NCBI GenBank assembly: GCA_026261815.1
Contig: JAMPIT010000539.1
Span: 4,356,501 to 4,420,500 of the forward strand
Direction of reading: 5' to 3'
From: Monarcha castaneiventris obscurior
Taxonomy: Eukaryota > Chordata > Aves > Passeriformes > Monarchidae
DNA length: 64,000 nt
Positions 47,901-55,560 of this stretch are shown one piece after another (position 1 is the first letter of the stretch; every line of letters begins with the position of its first letter). A program made the position numbers and the translations under genes. The notes beneath the pieces are model-generated. The model saw nothing but the letters and a program-made list of their open reading frames with translations, made no database searches and had not been told where the DNA came from.

Positions 47901-50900
47901 ATGGGTAGTTCTGTATGACAAGGCAGAGGCAGTGGAACCCTGGACCCAGCAGGCAAACACCTCTCCCACTGTGCAGTCCTGCCTCTGTACAATGTGCAGG
48001 GTTCCTCATCTGGATTTTACACCCACCATTAACTGATGGCTCATAGATCATAGGGAGCCACTTTCTGTATACTCTCTGTGTCCCAAACTGGAGCTGACAT
48101 GCCTTTGTTTGGACACAGCCCCATGTGGCACCAGCATGCTGGCTGTGTCCTGCTTTCCCAGCTCCTCGCTATCTGCCCCTGCAGAGATACAGCCCTGCCA
48201 TCCTCCACAGTGCTGGGTCATTCCATGGAGGGGACAGCAACCACTATTTATGCTAAAGCCATCATCTGACACCACAGAAGAATACTCAGCGAGGCAACAT
48301 TGAGGCTCTGTTGATAGGTAGGAAGAGGAAACAGGAGTTTTTCTAGATGGCAACAATCAGGGGCCCAGGCAGAGGAGCAGTTCTGCAGGACGGGATCTGG
48401 GATAGGGCTGTGCCACCTGTGACACACACACCCTCACCCCCTGCCCTGGCAGGCCAAAGCAATCCCACACCCTGTGCTGCGCTTCAAGGATGAAGTTGGG
48501 CAAAGAGACAGGAATGAGGCTCCAGGGAACATAGGCTGAGTGTGTTGTCCCTCCTTGGACGTTCTCTGTGCCTGGTGCCTCTCACCCACAGGAAGATTTC
48601 AGGGGACCGTTCAGGGTTGGGACATCCAGACACTCCAATGGTAGGATGCTCAGATCCAGCATACATTGGAAAGGTCTTGGCCAGCTCTTACAGGAGGATC
48701 TTGTGGCAGAAAAGCAGTGGAAGTGGTGGGATTAACCCACAGCAGGATCCCTGACAGTCTCAGAGGGACAGCGACATGTGGTCAGTGCCACCTTCTGCCA
48801 CAGTGGCACCCTGGGCTGCGTCCCTGTGGGCAGAGGGGCAATTGCTTCCCTTGCCAGAGGTTCCCCCTTTGGCATGGGCTGCCTTTCCCTCCTCTCATCC
48901 TCCCGTACTGACTAATCCTAAATGCAGCCGGCTTGCTGGCCCGTGCCGCCCTCACAGCCTCCCCCAGCACAGCTCCCCTCAGCACAGCCTCCCTCAGCAC
49001 AGCCTCCAGCCCATCCCCTCTCTGCAGTTTGCATCCCGGTGCGTGGGGCGCGGCGTCGCCTCTCCCCGGCTTTCCAGCAACTCGGATTCCTGGCACCCTT
49101 TGCTACTACACACATTGTCCTCTCTGCTTTGGCATTCAACACAGTTGCCACACAGCCAGCCATATGCACACCCACGGCCGCAGAGGAACAGCGTACACAT
49201 CCCTCCAGGATGGGGATCTGCAGAAAAGCTGTGACAATCTGTGAGCCGTGGTGAGAGCCAGCGCGCGCAGGCCCCGCCGAGGCAGTGGCCGCTGCCAGCG
49301 GCACCCGGGCTGCACCCACAGCCCACAGTCAGACCCACAGACCCCGTCAGACACCCCGGTGCTGCCAGGCAGCTGAGGCTGGGACAGCCCCGCTCCCCAA
49401 ATCTCCACTGCTGAGCAGTGTTTCGGTGCAGGTGCTTGCTTGATGCGGCGTCTGCTGGGAGCAGCTGGTGATGGCCAGGCGTGCTGGGGTCAGCCAGGCC
49501 TGACCATGAAGTTTCAGCTCTGATTATGTTTCCAAAACTCACGCAGTGGAATGCCAGTTAGTTGTACAAGGAAGCCAAATGAAGAACTTAATATATACCA
49601 CGTAACCAAGGGAACGAGCCAACAAAGCAAACGTTCCAGCGTTGGGAAAATCAAATACCAGTCCCTCACTGACGGCAAAAACCTCCCCATGATACCCACC
49701 AGAGCTGCCATGACCTGGCTCTGCCACAGGCTGTTCCCCCTGTCCTTCACTAGTACCCTGTGCTCCTCCCCAGCTCCTGTTTGAGGCCATCTCCAGTGGG
49801 AAGATGCCTGGCTCCATCACCTCCAGGCAGGGAGAGCACACCACACCCTGCTCTCCTCTCCTCGTGTAACACCTGCAGAGCTGACAGCAGTGTCAGGGGC
49901 TAATTAGCTGTTCCCAGCATATCCTGATCCTAAGCATCGTCTGGTTTCTCATGGAAAAGAGTAAAGGTATTTTTTTCCAGGCCCTCCCCATGCAACAAGC
50001 CCAACTGAGGGCTCAGGAAGAGGTGCCTTTACTGGCCCTCTCCTCTGCGGAGCAGGAGGGAAATAGTTACCGATGACGGCATTTAGATCATCAACAGAAG
50101 GCTGCAGAGTTAACACTCATTTGATAAACAGAAGAGCACACACCTTCCAGAGCTACTGCAAGCTGTCTGCATGCTCTGCCGGCCAACGCCGCAGCAGCGC
50201 ACATGGAACACCCCTTGCAACTTGCTAGAGAGTAAGGGTTTGAGGTAGGGTTTTGGGGGGCGTTGTTTGGCTTTTTTTTTTCTCTTTTTTTTTTTTTTGA
50301 TGTGGTTTTGCTTGTTGGCTTGTTTTTTAAATAAAAAAGAAGTCCAGATTTAGAAGACAAAGATCAGGTTCCTCAAATGCAACCCAGATAGCCAACTAGG
50401 CTGTAAGAGGAAATAACCTGCAGGAAAGACAGCACTGCTCACAGCCCCTTTTGGAGCAAGATCCTGCCCATATCCTGTGCTTAGGACGCGATGAGGACAA
50501 GCACAGGGACCTGCTGGTGGAGCAGCCGTTTATCAGGATAATGAAGAGGGTCTGAAGACTGGAGGGCACCTGATAATGCCCCACACCTGCCCCAGCATGG
50601 GGAAAGGAGAGAAGCCCTGTGCCAGGGCAGCGGGTGCAATGGGCAGCTCCCTGCTGGCACGGGCACTGCCAGCGCTGGCAAGGCAGAGCTCTCCCTGCCT
50701 GCACATGGCAGGGGGCCCAGGGAAAATAGGTCAAGAGCTCCCTGCCTTCACCTCCCCATGTCCATGCATCCTGCTGCAGCACTGAGACCTACTGACTCGC
50801 TTCCAGCTATCCCCTGGCCTCAAACCCCTTGCGTGCATTGCCCATGGTGCTGGCCTTGTGCACAGAATGAATAAATGCCCTATTTCTGGTCAGCCTTTTG

Positions 50901-53900
50901 CCAGAGGGCCGCAGGGACCAACCTGCTGAGCTCGGGCAGAGGGAAGGGGTTTGCAGCCTGACAGCCCCAGCAACAGCTGGGAGGACACCACAGCCAGGCT
51001 GCCTGCAGGAGCTGGCAGTGGGATGTGCCCCTGCCAGCACTTGGGACCAAAGAGTGAGGGACTCATTGGCTGAGATCAGGCCTGGAAAGCACTTGTCTTC
51101 CTCACACCTGGATTTTAAGCGACTGAAGAGGTGATTGCACCTCACTGCTGGGCAATGAGGCACCAAATCAGGCTCCAGGTACCCAAACTCTGAAACCTTC
51201 ATCTCCTCAGGGGCTTTGGAGTGACTTTCCCTGCTCATTTTGGAACTTCCTGACACCAAGAAGTTGTTTTAGCTTCAGAGAGGCAGCTCTGAAATGCAGA
51301 GACCCCATCTGCCACGGGAACTCTGTTTCCAATTCTCTATCTCCCCATTATGGACATGCTGGGCAAAATACACCAAGAGATGAAACTGTGAGCAATGACC
51401 TGGAGCTGGCATGGGTGATGCCCTCCAGCACCCTCCTTACCCTTCAAGGGATACTTTCAATACTGCAGGCATTTTATAATGGGTTCTTTGGGTTTTTACA
51501 CCCTGGGGGTGCTGGACTCTGCTCAAGCCACAAGCTGAGCCCCAGCCATCCCAGTGCTGCAGCTCCTACCTCACAGTGCTGCAGGAGCTACATGCTCCTG
51601 GGGATGGAAGTGGGTGGATGGGGCCATTGAAATGCAGAACAGAGTTCTTGATAAACAATCAGGGCCAAATCCAGCCCAGCAGCCAGTCCAATGCAATCAA
51701 TGGAGCTAGAACAGGAAGGAACTAGACTACATCCATCTGTTTATCATTAAGGAAAGCACTGAATAGTTAAGTAATTAAGGACTGGAAGATCTGACTTTAA
51801 CCCTTCCAAATACATACTGTACCAACAGCCTTCAGCTTTTGGGTTTGTAAAAAACCCATGCTTCCAGATTTGGCATTTTGGTGTTTGCAGCAAGCTCCTG
51901 GTGTGGCTCCTTTGCTAACCTGGGAAACTGCCAAGGTTTTGGGGGTTGCTTTCTCTGAAGCCTGAGGAATCCAGCACCCCAGAGAAGGAAAAGATGGAGC
52001 AAGGCCTGTTTCCTGGTATAATATGAAGTAGAAGGCAAGAAGGTTTCCAGGTTGGATGCTGAGAGGAATCAAAGTGAGGTGTCTCCCCTGCCCTGGGCAC
52101 CTCAGGCACCCCAGTGGTGACACAGAGCAGATCATAGCCTGCAGATCACAGCCACAGCCTGGTGGTCCTTTTGACCCCTGCAGGACAGTCGCTCTCAGCA
52201 TGTGCTGCTGAGGTTGGATGGATGGGATCAGTGACTGCCACGCCCAGCATGATGCTGGCGCCAGTCTGGGGTGCAGAGCTGCCCCTGAAACCCAGCCAAG
52301 GTGCAGGGAGAAGGTGTGGACAGAGATATGGAGGTGGAAGGAGAGGGAGGGATGTGAAGTTAATGAACTGGAGTAGAGGGAGGCGGCAGGGAGGGCAGGA
52401 GAGTGGAGTGCACTGCAGTGGAAGGAGTGGTTGCTGGCCTCGCACGAGGGCTCCCTGCTCCCTCTGCAGGGCTCAGGAACCTGCCTGGGGTGACAGAGCC
52501 TGTCCTTGGCCCTTGGGCTCACCTCTCATTGCCCTTGGGCGGGCAGGGAGGAGGGACTGGCACGGATGGAGTGTGGCAAAGGATGCAGTGCTGGTGCCTG
52601 CAGTGATGAGCGGGCAATGTTCCTCCAAAGGTGTGACATTTTGTGCTGAGAGAGGGTACAAAACGGATGTGAAAGCAGAGTTTCCATCCAGGAATACCTC
52701 CCTGCCCTGCCCTGCTCACAGCACACTTCTCACTTGCTCCGTCCAGCCTTATGGTGGTCCCTTCCCTCCAGGAGACATTGGCCTTTTTTCCAGTTCCCTG
52801 CAGAACAGCCAGGAGGGTGCAGACTGGAAGCTGCACGTGGCATTGCCCTGCAGCCAGGGTGCCCAGCACAATGAGAGAACCTTCAACCCACAAACCCCCT
52901 GCCACGCCCTGTGTTTGGGGAAGGTAACCTTTGGGGACAGCAGCTCTCCTCTGCCACATCCATACAAAGCTGCTGGACCCAGAACCACCATGCCGAGAGA
53001 TGCACCACTGCCTTCCTCCCCAGTGTCAGGTGGCTTTAATTCAGGCTCAATTAAACCATACAGCCAGGGTTGGAAGGGCCTCAGCCAGGCTCCCCTTCTT
53101 TCCTGTAGCCCTTCTCAACCAGCCCAGTACAGCTCTGATGTGCACGGACCCCACCACAGGCTGTGGGCTGAGATCTGCAGTTTTCTACAGGGGAAATTGA
53201 ACCCCCAGAGGTCACCTGTGGCCCACTATCCTGACCCCAAAGATGAACCCACCCCAGCTCTGAGTCCTGGTGCTGCTTCCCTGCTGTGGAAGGCAGCTGA
53301 AGTTCGATGCATCAGAAGTAAACCAGATGCAAAGCACCCAGCCCTGGCAAGCTGTTAAGTGGGCTCTTTTGGGCAAAAAAGGGAAGCACCCCACAAGCAC
53401 GGAGCCAGTGCTGCTGGCCAGAAACCCATGCTGACCACCCTCCTCTCCTCATCCCCCCAGCAGGAACGAGTTACAAATGTTCTGGGGACGGATGCAGCAG
53501 GATGCAAACCCAGTCTGCAACAAACTGAGGAGGATTATCTTACCCTATGCCAGGAGCGCCAAGTGCACTGTGGCTGCAAGCACACTCACCAAGTACTGCT
53601 CAGCTACTGGCAGCCTTCAGTGGGAGAGGAGCATCATCTGATGGGCCCTGCTGCCCTGAGGACTGGTGAGTGTGACGCCAGCAAGCACCCAGAGAGCCCT
53701 GCCTAAGGAGGCTGAGGCAGTGCAGGAAGGTAAGGGATGCCCCAGCAGAGCCTCTCAGTCCCCCTGCATGGGAGGCAGAGGAAATGGCTGTATGATTAAC
53801 CCTGAACACAACCAGCTTATCCAGATCCCCAGCTCCTCTGCTGAGGTCTTTTGCCTTGTACCTCCCTGTGCTGGAGTCCCCAGCATTGCTTGCTGCTGGC

Positions 53901-54147
53901 CTTGGTTCTGCACAGTGTCACCCAGCCCCAGCAAGGTTTGGGGTGGGATGAGCTGTGGGGACGTGGAGTGGGTATCAGGCTCCTCTGCTGCCTTACCAGG
54001 GCCTCCTCGAGCTGGAAAAGTCTTTCCTGCATTGCTGAGCAGGGAAAATGCAGCACTTGATCAAAGGAAGCAAAACGAAACCGGGAGACTTACAGAGAGC
54101 CCTTGTTCCAGCGAGTCTGTATTCACGATAATGGGAGCGGGGTTGGC
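17810..54147 (-). CDS. DLG3: DLG3 (SAP102) MAGUK synaptic scaffold, 20 exons, start codon not identified
   Basis: SAP102 is a membrane-associated guanylate kinase scaffold that anchors NMDA receptors and partners at excitatory synapses (family knowledge). Exons in transcript order: 54147-54094, 46333-46283, 43258-43134, 42659-42490, 41856-41720, 41409-41265, 41122-40963, 37399-37243, 36587-36485, 31106-30992, 27407-27231, 26547-26472, 25899-25800, 23050-23009, 22298-22248, 21451-21350, 21174-21002, 20435-20326, 19743-19652, 17916-17810. They total 2247 nt, 748 residues plus TGA, with consistent phases and GT-AG borders. Approximate domains: PDZ1 28-115 (GLGFSIAGG), PDZ2 124-212 (GLGFSIAGG), PDZ3 281-363 (GLGFNIVGG), SH3 406-464 ([11 protein letters not shown]), GK-like 557-745 (RPVIILGP to WVPSPEKL). 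DLG3, rather than DLG1/2/4, is indicated by [35 protein letters not shown] and [13 protein letters not shown]. The N-terminal start exon is unresolved. Confidence 0.97.
17917..19651 (-). other. DLG3 last intron
   Basis: A 1.7-kb intron. Nothing recognisable; open frames are random. Confidence 0.75.
19652..19743 (-). CDS. DLG3: DLG3 exon, GK domain, [20 protein letters not shown]
   Basis: Thirty residues with a split codon at each end (G at each edge): [20 protein letters not shown] then [10 protein letters not shown]. Human DLG3 reads [20 protein letters not shown]. Confidence 0.97.
19744..21001 (-). other. DLG3 introns 19744-20325 and 20436-21001
   Basis: Introns of ordinary composition flanking the exon at 20326-20435. 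No elements seen. Confidence 0.75.
20326..20435 (-). CDS. DLG3: DLG3 exon, GK domain, [20 protein letters not shown]
   Basis: [20 protein letters not shown] then [16 protein letters not shown] plus two bases. This is a core GK beta strand and is nearly identical to human. The donor is gtaagt at 20325. Confidence 0.97.
21002..21174 (-). CDS. DLG3: DLG3 exon, GK domain GMP-pocket region
   Basis: It contains [40 protein letters not shown] and [17 protein letters not shown]. The Arg and Tyr residues of the nucleotide pocket remain, but MAGUK GK domains bind phosphoproteins rather than catalyse (family knowledge). Confidence 0.97.
21350..21451 (-). CDS. DLG3: DLG3 exon, start of GK domain
   Basis: [20 protein letters not shown] then [13 protein letters not shown]. 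The loop matching the kinase P-loop reads ILGPTKDR and lacks the normal GxGKS pattern, as in all DLG proteins. Confidence 0.97.
21810..21870 (+). mobile_element. Possible diverged CR1 LINE fragment
   Basis: The words ctgaggctgggactattcag and cctgcgaaag resemble the CR1 3' region motif (gagctgggactgttcagcctgg). The similarity is short and fades at both ends. Confidence 0.3.
22248..22298 (-). CDS. DLG3: DLG3 exon, hook/GK linker [16 protein letters not shown]
   Basis: A 51-nt exon encoding [16 protein letters not shown] with split codons at both ends. Human reads [16 protein letters not shown]. Confidence 0.96.
23009..23050 (-). CDS. DLG3: DLG3 exon, Ser-rich linker [13 protein letters not shown]
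   Basis: A 42-nt exon encoding [13 protein letters not shown], identical to the human linker as I recall it. Its two leading bases complete Gln after the exon at 25800-25899, or Lys after the alternative exon at 24081-24126. Confidence 0.95.
23051..25799 (-). other. DLG3 introns around the alternative hook exon
   Basis: Introns 23051-24080 and 24127-25799 on either side of the exon at 24081-24126. They must hold the signals for the exon choice; none can be named from sequence alone. Confidence 0.65.
24081..24126 (-). CDS. DLG3: DLG3 alternative hook exon, [15 protein letters not shown]
   Basis: A 46-nt exon encoding [15 protein letters not shown] plus one base, with a tcag acceptor and a gtaagt donor. 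It begins in phase 0 and ends in phase 1, exactly like the exon at 25800-25899, so either can join the upstream SNR codon and the downstream GVTSN exon. It corresponds to the alternative hook insert of DLG1 (EIPDDMGSKGLK type, which binds band 4.1 proteins) and to a known DLG3 isoform segment. Including both exons in one mRNA would break the frame. Confidence 0.9.
25800..25899 (-). CDS. DLG3: DLG3 hook exon, [20 protein letters not shown]
   Basis: [20 protein letters not shown] then [13 protein letters not shown] plus one base. Basic hook region between SH3 and GK. Human reads SKENMAQESSIQEQ at the end. Confidence 0.96.
25900..27230 (-). other. DLG3 introns 25900-26471 and 26548-27230
   Basis: Ordinary introns. 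No exon or repeat recognised. Confidence 0.7.
26472..26547 (-). CDS. DLG3: DLG3 exon, hook start [20 protein letters not shown]
   Basis: [20 protein letters not shown] then IESNR, ending in phase 0 before the alternative pair. It completes Arg of the SKKR motif at the end of SH3. Confidence 0.97.
27231..27407 (-). CDS. DLG3: DLG3 exon, SH3 domain
   Basis: The whole SH3 core in one exon: [40 protein letters not shown] and GVIPSKK. The ALYDY-like motif and the WW of strand b are present. Confidence 0.97.
27408..30991 (-). other. DLG3 intron with an internal AT-rich island
   Basis: A 3.6-kb GC-rich intron downstream of the PDZ3-SH3 linker exon. The stretch at about 27850-28050 is sharply AT-rich and contains an AATAAA on the - strand near 27860. 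No coding exon is recognised. Confidence 0.65.
30992..31106 (-). CDS. DLG3: DLG3 exon, PDZ3-SH3 linker
   Basis: [20 protein letters not shown] then [17 protein letters not shown], phase 2 to phase 2. It contains the conserved SH3 N-terminal extension. The MM pair here would be the first AUGs for any transcript starting in the intron to the right. Confidence 0.97.
31762..31797. repeat. Perfect 12-bp inverted repeat with 12-nt loop
   Basis: The left arm at 31762-31773 (cagcccgacctt) is the exact reverse complement of the right arm at 31786-31797. The stem is GC-rich. It lies inside a DLG3 intron. A stable RNA or DNA hairpin is possible; no function is known. Confidence 0.85.
35600..36500. promoter_or_regulatory. 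Intragenic CpG island, candidate alternative DLG3 promoter
   Basis: Dense in CpG dinucleotides, unlike the flanking introns. It carries a CCAAT box at 36262-36266 and adjacent GC boxes (gcccgccccgccc, 36271-36283, and another near 36289-36300), plus three tandem 11-bp units at 36101-36133. It sits right after the second PDZ3 exon, so a - strand transcript from here would encode only the SH3-hook-GK half. Promoter activity is an inference. Confidence 0.5.
36101..36133. repeat. Three tandem 11-bp units (cgctcggggcc)
   Basis: Three exact head-to-tail copies inside the CpG island. Confidence 0.9.
36485..36587 (-). CDS. DLG3: DLG3 exon, second half of PDZ3
   Basis: [20 protein letters not shown] then [14 protein letters not shown]. 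It has the carboxylate-loop-distal helix with the conserved His (THEQA). The exon lies at the edge of a CpG island. Confidence 0.97.
36823..37200. repeat. 90-bp minisatellite in a DLG3 intron
   Basis: About four head-to-tail copies. The marker gggatgcatccc occurs at 36853, 36947, 37037 and 37127, spacings 94, 90 and 90. It nearly fills the 655-nt intron between the two PDZ3 exons and ends about 40 nt from the exon donor. Confidence 0.93.
37243..37399 (-). CDS. DLG3: DLG3 exon, first half of PDZ3
   Basis: [40 protein letters not shown] and [12 protein letters not shown]. The carboxylate-binding loop GLGF is intact. Confidence 0.97.
37400..40962 (-). other. DLG3 intron between the PDZ2-3 linker and PDZ3
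   Basis: A 3.6-kb intron. It contains the degenerate repeat at 39336-39620; otherwise nothing is recognised. The extra linker exons of DLG2 are not seen here. Confidence 0.7.
39336..39620. repeat. Degenerate GCCACTGCC/AAGCCA-type tandem repeat
   Basis: Many imperfect copies of short words (gccactgccaagccatcact and variants such as ctgagccac) over nearly 300 bp. Period is irregular, mostly multiples of about 6-12 bp. Confidence 0.85.
40963..41122 (-). CDS. DLG3: DLG3 exon, PDZ2-PDZ3 linker
   Basis: [20 protein letters not shown], then [20 protein letters not shown] and [12 protein letters not shown]. This linker is DLG3-like (human [20 protein letters not shown]). The extra exons found here in DLG2 are not seen. 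Confidence 0.96.
41265..41409 (-). CDS. DLG3: DLG3 exon, second half of PDZ2
   Basis: [20 protein letters not shown] then [20 protein letters not shown] and YAPPDYAS. The PDZ helix His (RHEEA) is present. Confidence 0.97.
41720..41856 (-). CDS. DLG3: DLG3 exon, first half of PDZ2
   Basis: [20 protein letters not shown], then [20 protein letters not shown] and DRLLA. The exon border falls inside the GLGF loop, as is usual in DLG genes. Confidence 0.97.
41857..42489 (-). other. DLG3 intron between PDZ1 and PDZ2 exons
   Basis: A 633-nt intron, about half occupied by the 52-bp minisatellite. Nothing else is recognised. Confidence 0.75.
42003..42320. repeat. 52-bp minisatellite, about six copies
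   Basis: The word gcattccac recurs at about 42052, 42104, 42156, 42208, 42260 and 42312, exactly 52 bp apart. Most units also carry a small hairpin (gggtgtg-ncc-cacaccc). Long open frames on both strands here reflect the repeat period plus composition. Confidence 0.95.
42490..42659 (-). CDS. DLG3: DLG3 exon, second half of PDZ1
   Basis: [40 protein letters not shown] and [16 protein letters not shown]. Close to human DLG3, with LMKGPK for human LLKGPK. Confidence 0.97.
42660..43133 (-). other. DLG3 intron inside PDZ1
   Basis: A 474-nt intron; nothing recognised. Confidence 0.75.
43134..43258 (-). CDS. DLG3: DLG3 exon, first half of PDZ1
   Basis: [40 protein letters not shown] and L plus two bases. 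It starts in phase 0. Confidence 0.97.
43259..46282 (-). other. DLG3 intron before PDZ1
   Basis: A 3.0-kb intron, with no exon or repeat family recognised. Mildly CpG-rich next to the exon (43259-43560). Confidence 0.7.
46283..46333 (-). CDS. DLG3: DLG3 exon, [17 protein letters not shown]
   Basis: Exactly 17 codons, phase 0 to phase 0, leading into PDZ1. It begins with ATG where human DLG3 has GTG (VNGSDG), so it could serve either as an internal exon or, in principle, as an initiation site. An acceptor (ctccag) lies directly before it, which favours an internal exon. Confidence 0.95.
46334..54093 (-). other. Long 5' DLG3 intron
   Basis: A 7.8-kb interval holding the CR1 element at 47236-47860, an AT-rich stretch at 46690-47060, and T-rich runs at 50269-50300. 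A short Cys-rich open frame at 49200-48994 (- strand) is noted under findings. No other exon is supported. Confidence 0.65.
47236..47860 (-). mobile_element. CR1 LINE 3' fragment
   Basis: On the + strand one reads the antisense of the CR1 3' region. Hallmarks are gagtccaactcctggccctg, the word cttttcctaatgtccaacct followed by aaacctcccctgacacagct, and ccctcaggtcctgtcactg, then the upstream part with ctgagctggaccatcccctc and gctaccagggcacactgttg. The element therefore lies in - strand sense. It is 5'-truncated, as most CR1 copies are, and has no intact reverse transcriptase. CR1 is typical of bird and reptile genomes. Confidence 0.87.
54094..54147 (-). CDS. DLG3: DLG3 N-terminal exon, DLG1/PSD-95 type, [18 protein letters not shown]
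   Basis: An exon of 18 codons, phase 0 at both ends, with a cacag acceptor and a gtaagt donor. It encodes [21 protein letters not shown]1 has ANPPPVLVNTDSLETPTY (also 18 residues), DLG2 has [17 protein letters not shown] and PSD-95 has ANSPPVIVNTDTLEAPGY directly before their VNGT exon, so the homology and position are clear. The canonical human DLG3 isoform, as I recall it, uses a different Cys/His-rich N-terminus instead. The exon upstream of this one is not recognised. Confidence 0.85.
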
Positions 54148-54930
54148 CTGTGAGGAGACAAAAGTGGGATGTCACCAAGCTGAGCCATGAACCCAGCCCT
54201 TCGTGGTGCACTGCCTCTCCCCTGGCCACGCCAGCACAGACCCTCCAGGCCAGGCAGCAGAGAGAGATTCAGGAAGGGCTCTGCTTGTCCCTCCTCCAGG
54301 TGTCCAACAGCCCTGGGACAGGAGCAGGGCCACAGCACAGCTCTGGGCATCAGTCCGCTCCTCAGACCTGCTGTGTCCCAAACACCCCACGGCCTTGGCT
54401 GCTGGGAAGGAGACAGGGAAGACTGGAAATTCTCCCAGCCTTGAGGCAGACTGCCACCAGCACCAAAAGTTATGTGAAATTCACACCAGTGAGGGCTTAG
54501 GAGAAGTAGGGAAAGAAGTCCTTTTGAGAGAGGCCAGCAGACCAGGCCTTCAAGCACCTTCCAACAGCTTTTGTTCCTTCTAAGCACAGGGCCACCACAC
54601 CCTGGGAGAGGTGACTGTATTTGGTTCCTTATCCTCATTACTCCTGGGGCAAACCCTCGGCTCGGCAGCCTCGGCTCATCCTCCACAGCACTGCACGCAC
54701 CCTCCTGTCCTGAAGGGCTCCCCGCGAACCTCTCTCCGGGTCCTTCCTCCTGGGCTGCCCTCTGCCCCTCGGCTCGCTGCACATCGCAGGGCAGACACAC
54801 GGGCAGAGGGCAGCTCGGGCAGCCAGGACAGCGAGGCAGGGACAGAGGAAGGGAAGGAGCGTCTCCCAGGAGGCGAGGATGGGCGAAGATGCAGCGCCGG
54901 CGGCCGGACGGGCGGGTGAGGCCAGAGGAG

Positions 54931-55091
54931 GGACGGGACGGGACGGGACGGGACGGGACGGGCCGGGAAGGGAAGGGAAGGGAAGGGAAGGGAAGGGAAG
55001 GGAAGGGAAGGGAAGGGAAGGGAAGGGAAGGGAAGGGAAGGGAAGGGAAGGGAAGGGAAGGGAAGGGAAGGGACGGGACGGGACGGGACGG
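54931..55091. repeat. (GGGAC)n(GGGAA)n(GGGAC)n pentanucleotide array
   Basis: About six GGGAC-type units, then roughly 21 GGGAA units, then about four GGGAC units, almost uninterrupted. One strand is nearly all purine. The array lies in the CpG-rich block. Reading frames such as GKGREGKG come only from this repeat. Confidence 0.97.
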
Positions 55092-55144
55092 TCGGAGCGG
55101 CCGGAGCAGCCGGGATGGGACGGGCGGCGATCAGGGCCGAGGGC

Positions 55145-55236
55145 GGCCGGAGGAGGACCAAGGATGGCCGGGGATGGAACGGGAGGCCGGAGGAGGACCA
55201 AGGGTGGCCGGGGATGGAACGGGAGGCCGGAGGAGG
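55145..55236. repeat. 40-bp direct repeat, two copies plus
   Basis: The unit beginning ggccggaggaggaccaag recurs at 55145 and 55185 with one base change, and a partial third copy starts at 55225. It lies next to the pentanucleotide array. Confidence 0.9.
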
Positions 55237-55560
55237 GGCAGGAGGGCCGGCTGGAGGGCCGGGGGCGGCCGGGCCCCGCTCGCCCGCTGCGGGCTCCCGT
55301 CCCCGGAGCTGTCCAGCGCCGCCGGCTGCTGAAGGAGCGGGGCTCCGCGGAGCCTCCCCGGCTCTGGAACGGGCCGTGAGGGAGGGGAGGCCGAAAGCGA
55401 GAAGCAAAATCCCAAGGCTGACGATCCTCGCTGGAACACCGCGGGGAGCGGTGCAAAAGCTGGAAGGTCAGCGCTGAGCTGGAACTCGCTTCATCATCGC
55501 AAGGCTCGTGAGGAGAAGAGCAGCCAGCGTGAGACACGCCGAGAGACAGGAGCTACCAGG

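Larger units (their letters stand above)
54640..55560. promoter_or_regulatory. DLG3: CpG-rich block, candidate DLG3 promoter/first-exon region
   Basis: Strongly GC- and CpG-rich, starting about 500 nt upstream (- strand sense) of the first recognised DLG3 exon. An ATG at 54784-54782 on the - strand opens a 28-codon frame that meets a possible donor (AGG-gtgcgt) in phase 0, which would fit the next exon; its sequence matches no DLG N-terminus I know. No TATA box is evident. Promoter assignment rests on position and composition only. Confidence 0.45.

Noticed and set aside
52162..53358. 398-codon open frame on the + strand in the long DLG3 intron
   Set aside because: No recognisable domain, no typical codon pattern or splice context. 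The region is GC-rich, where long chance frames are common.
54571..55537. Long open frames of REGKG or PSLPF repeats on both strands
   Set aside because: They are direct translations of the pentanucleotide array, which stays open in every frame because it has no stop words.
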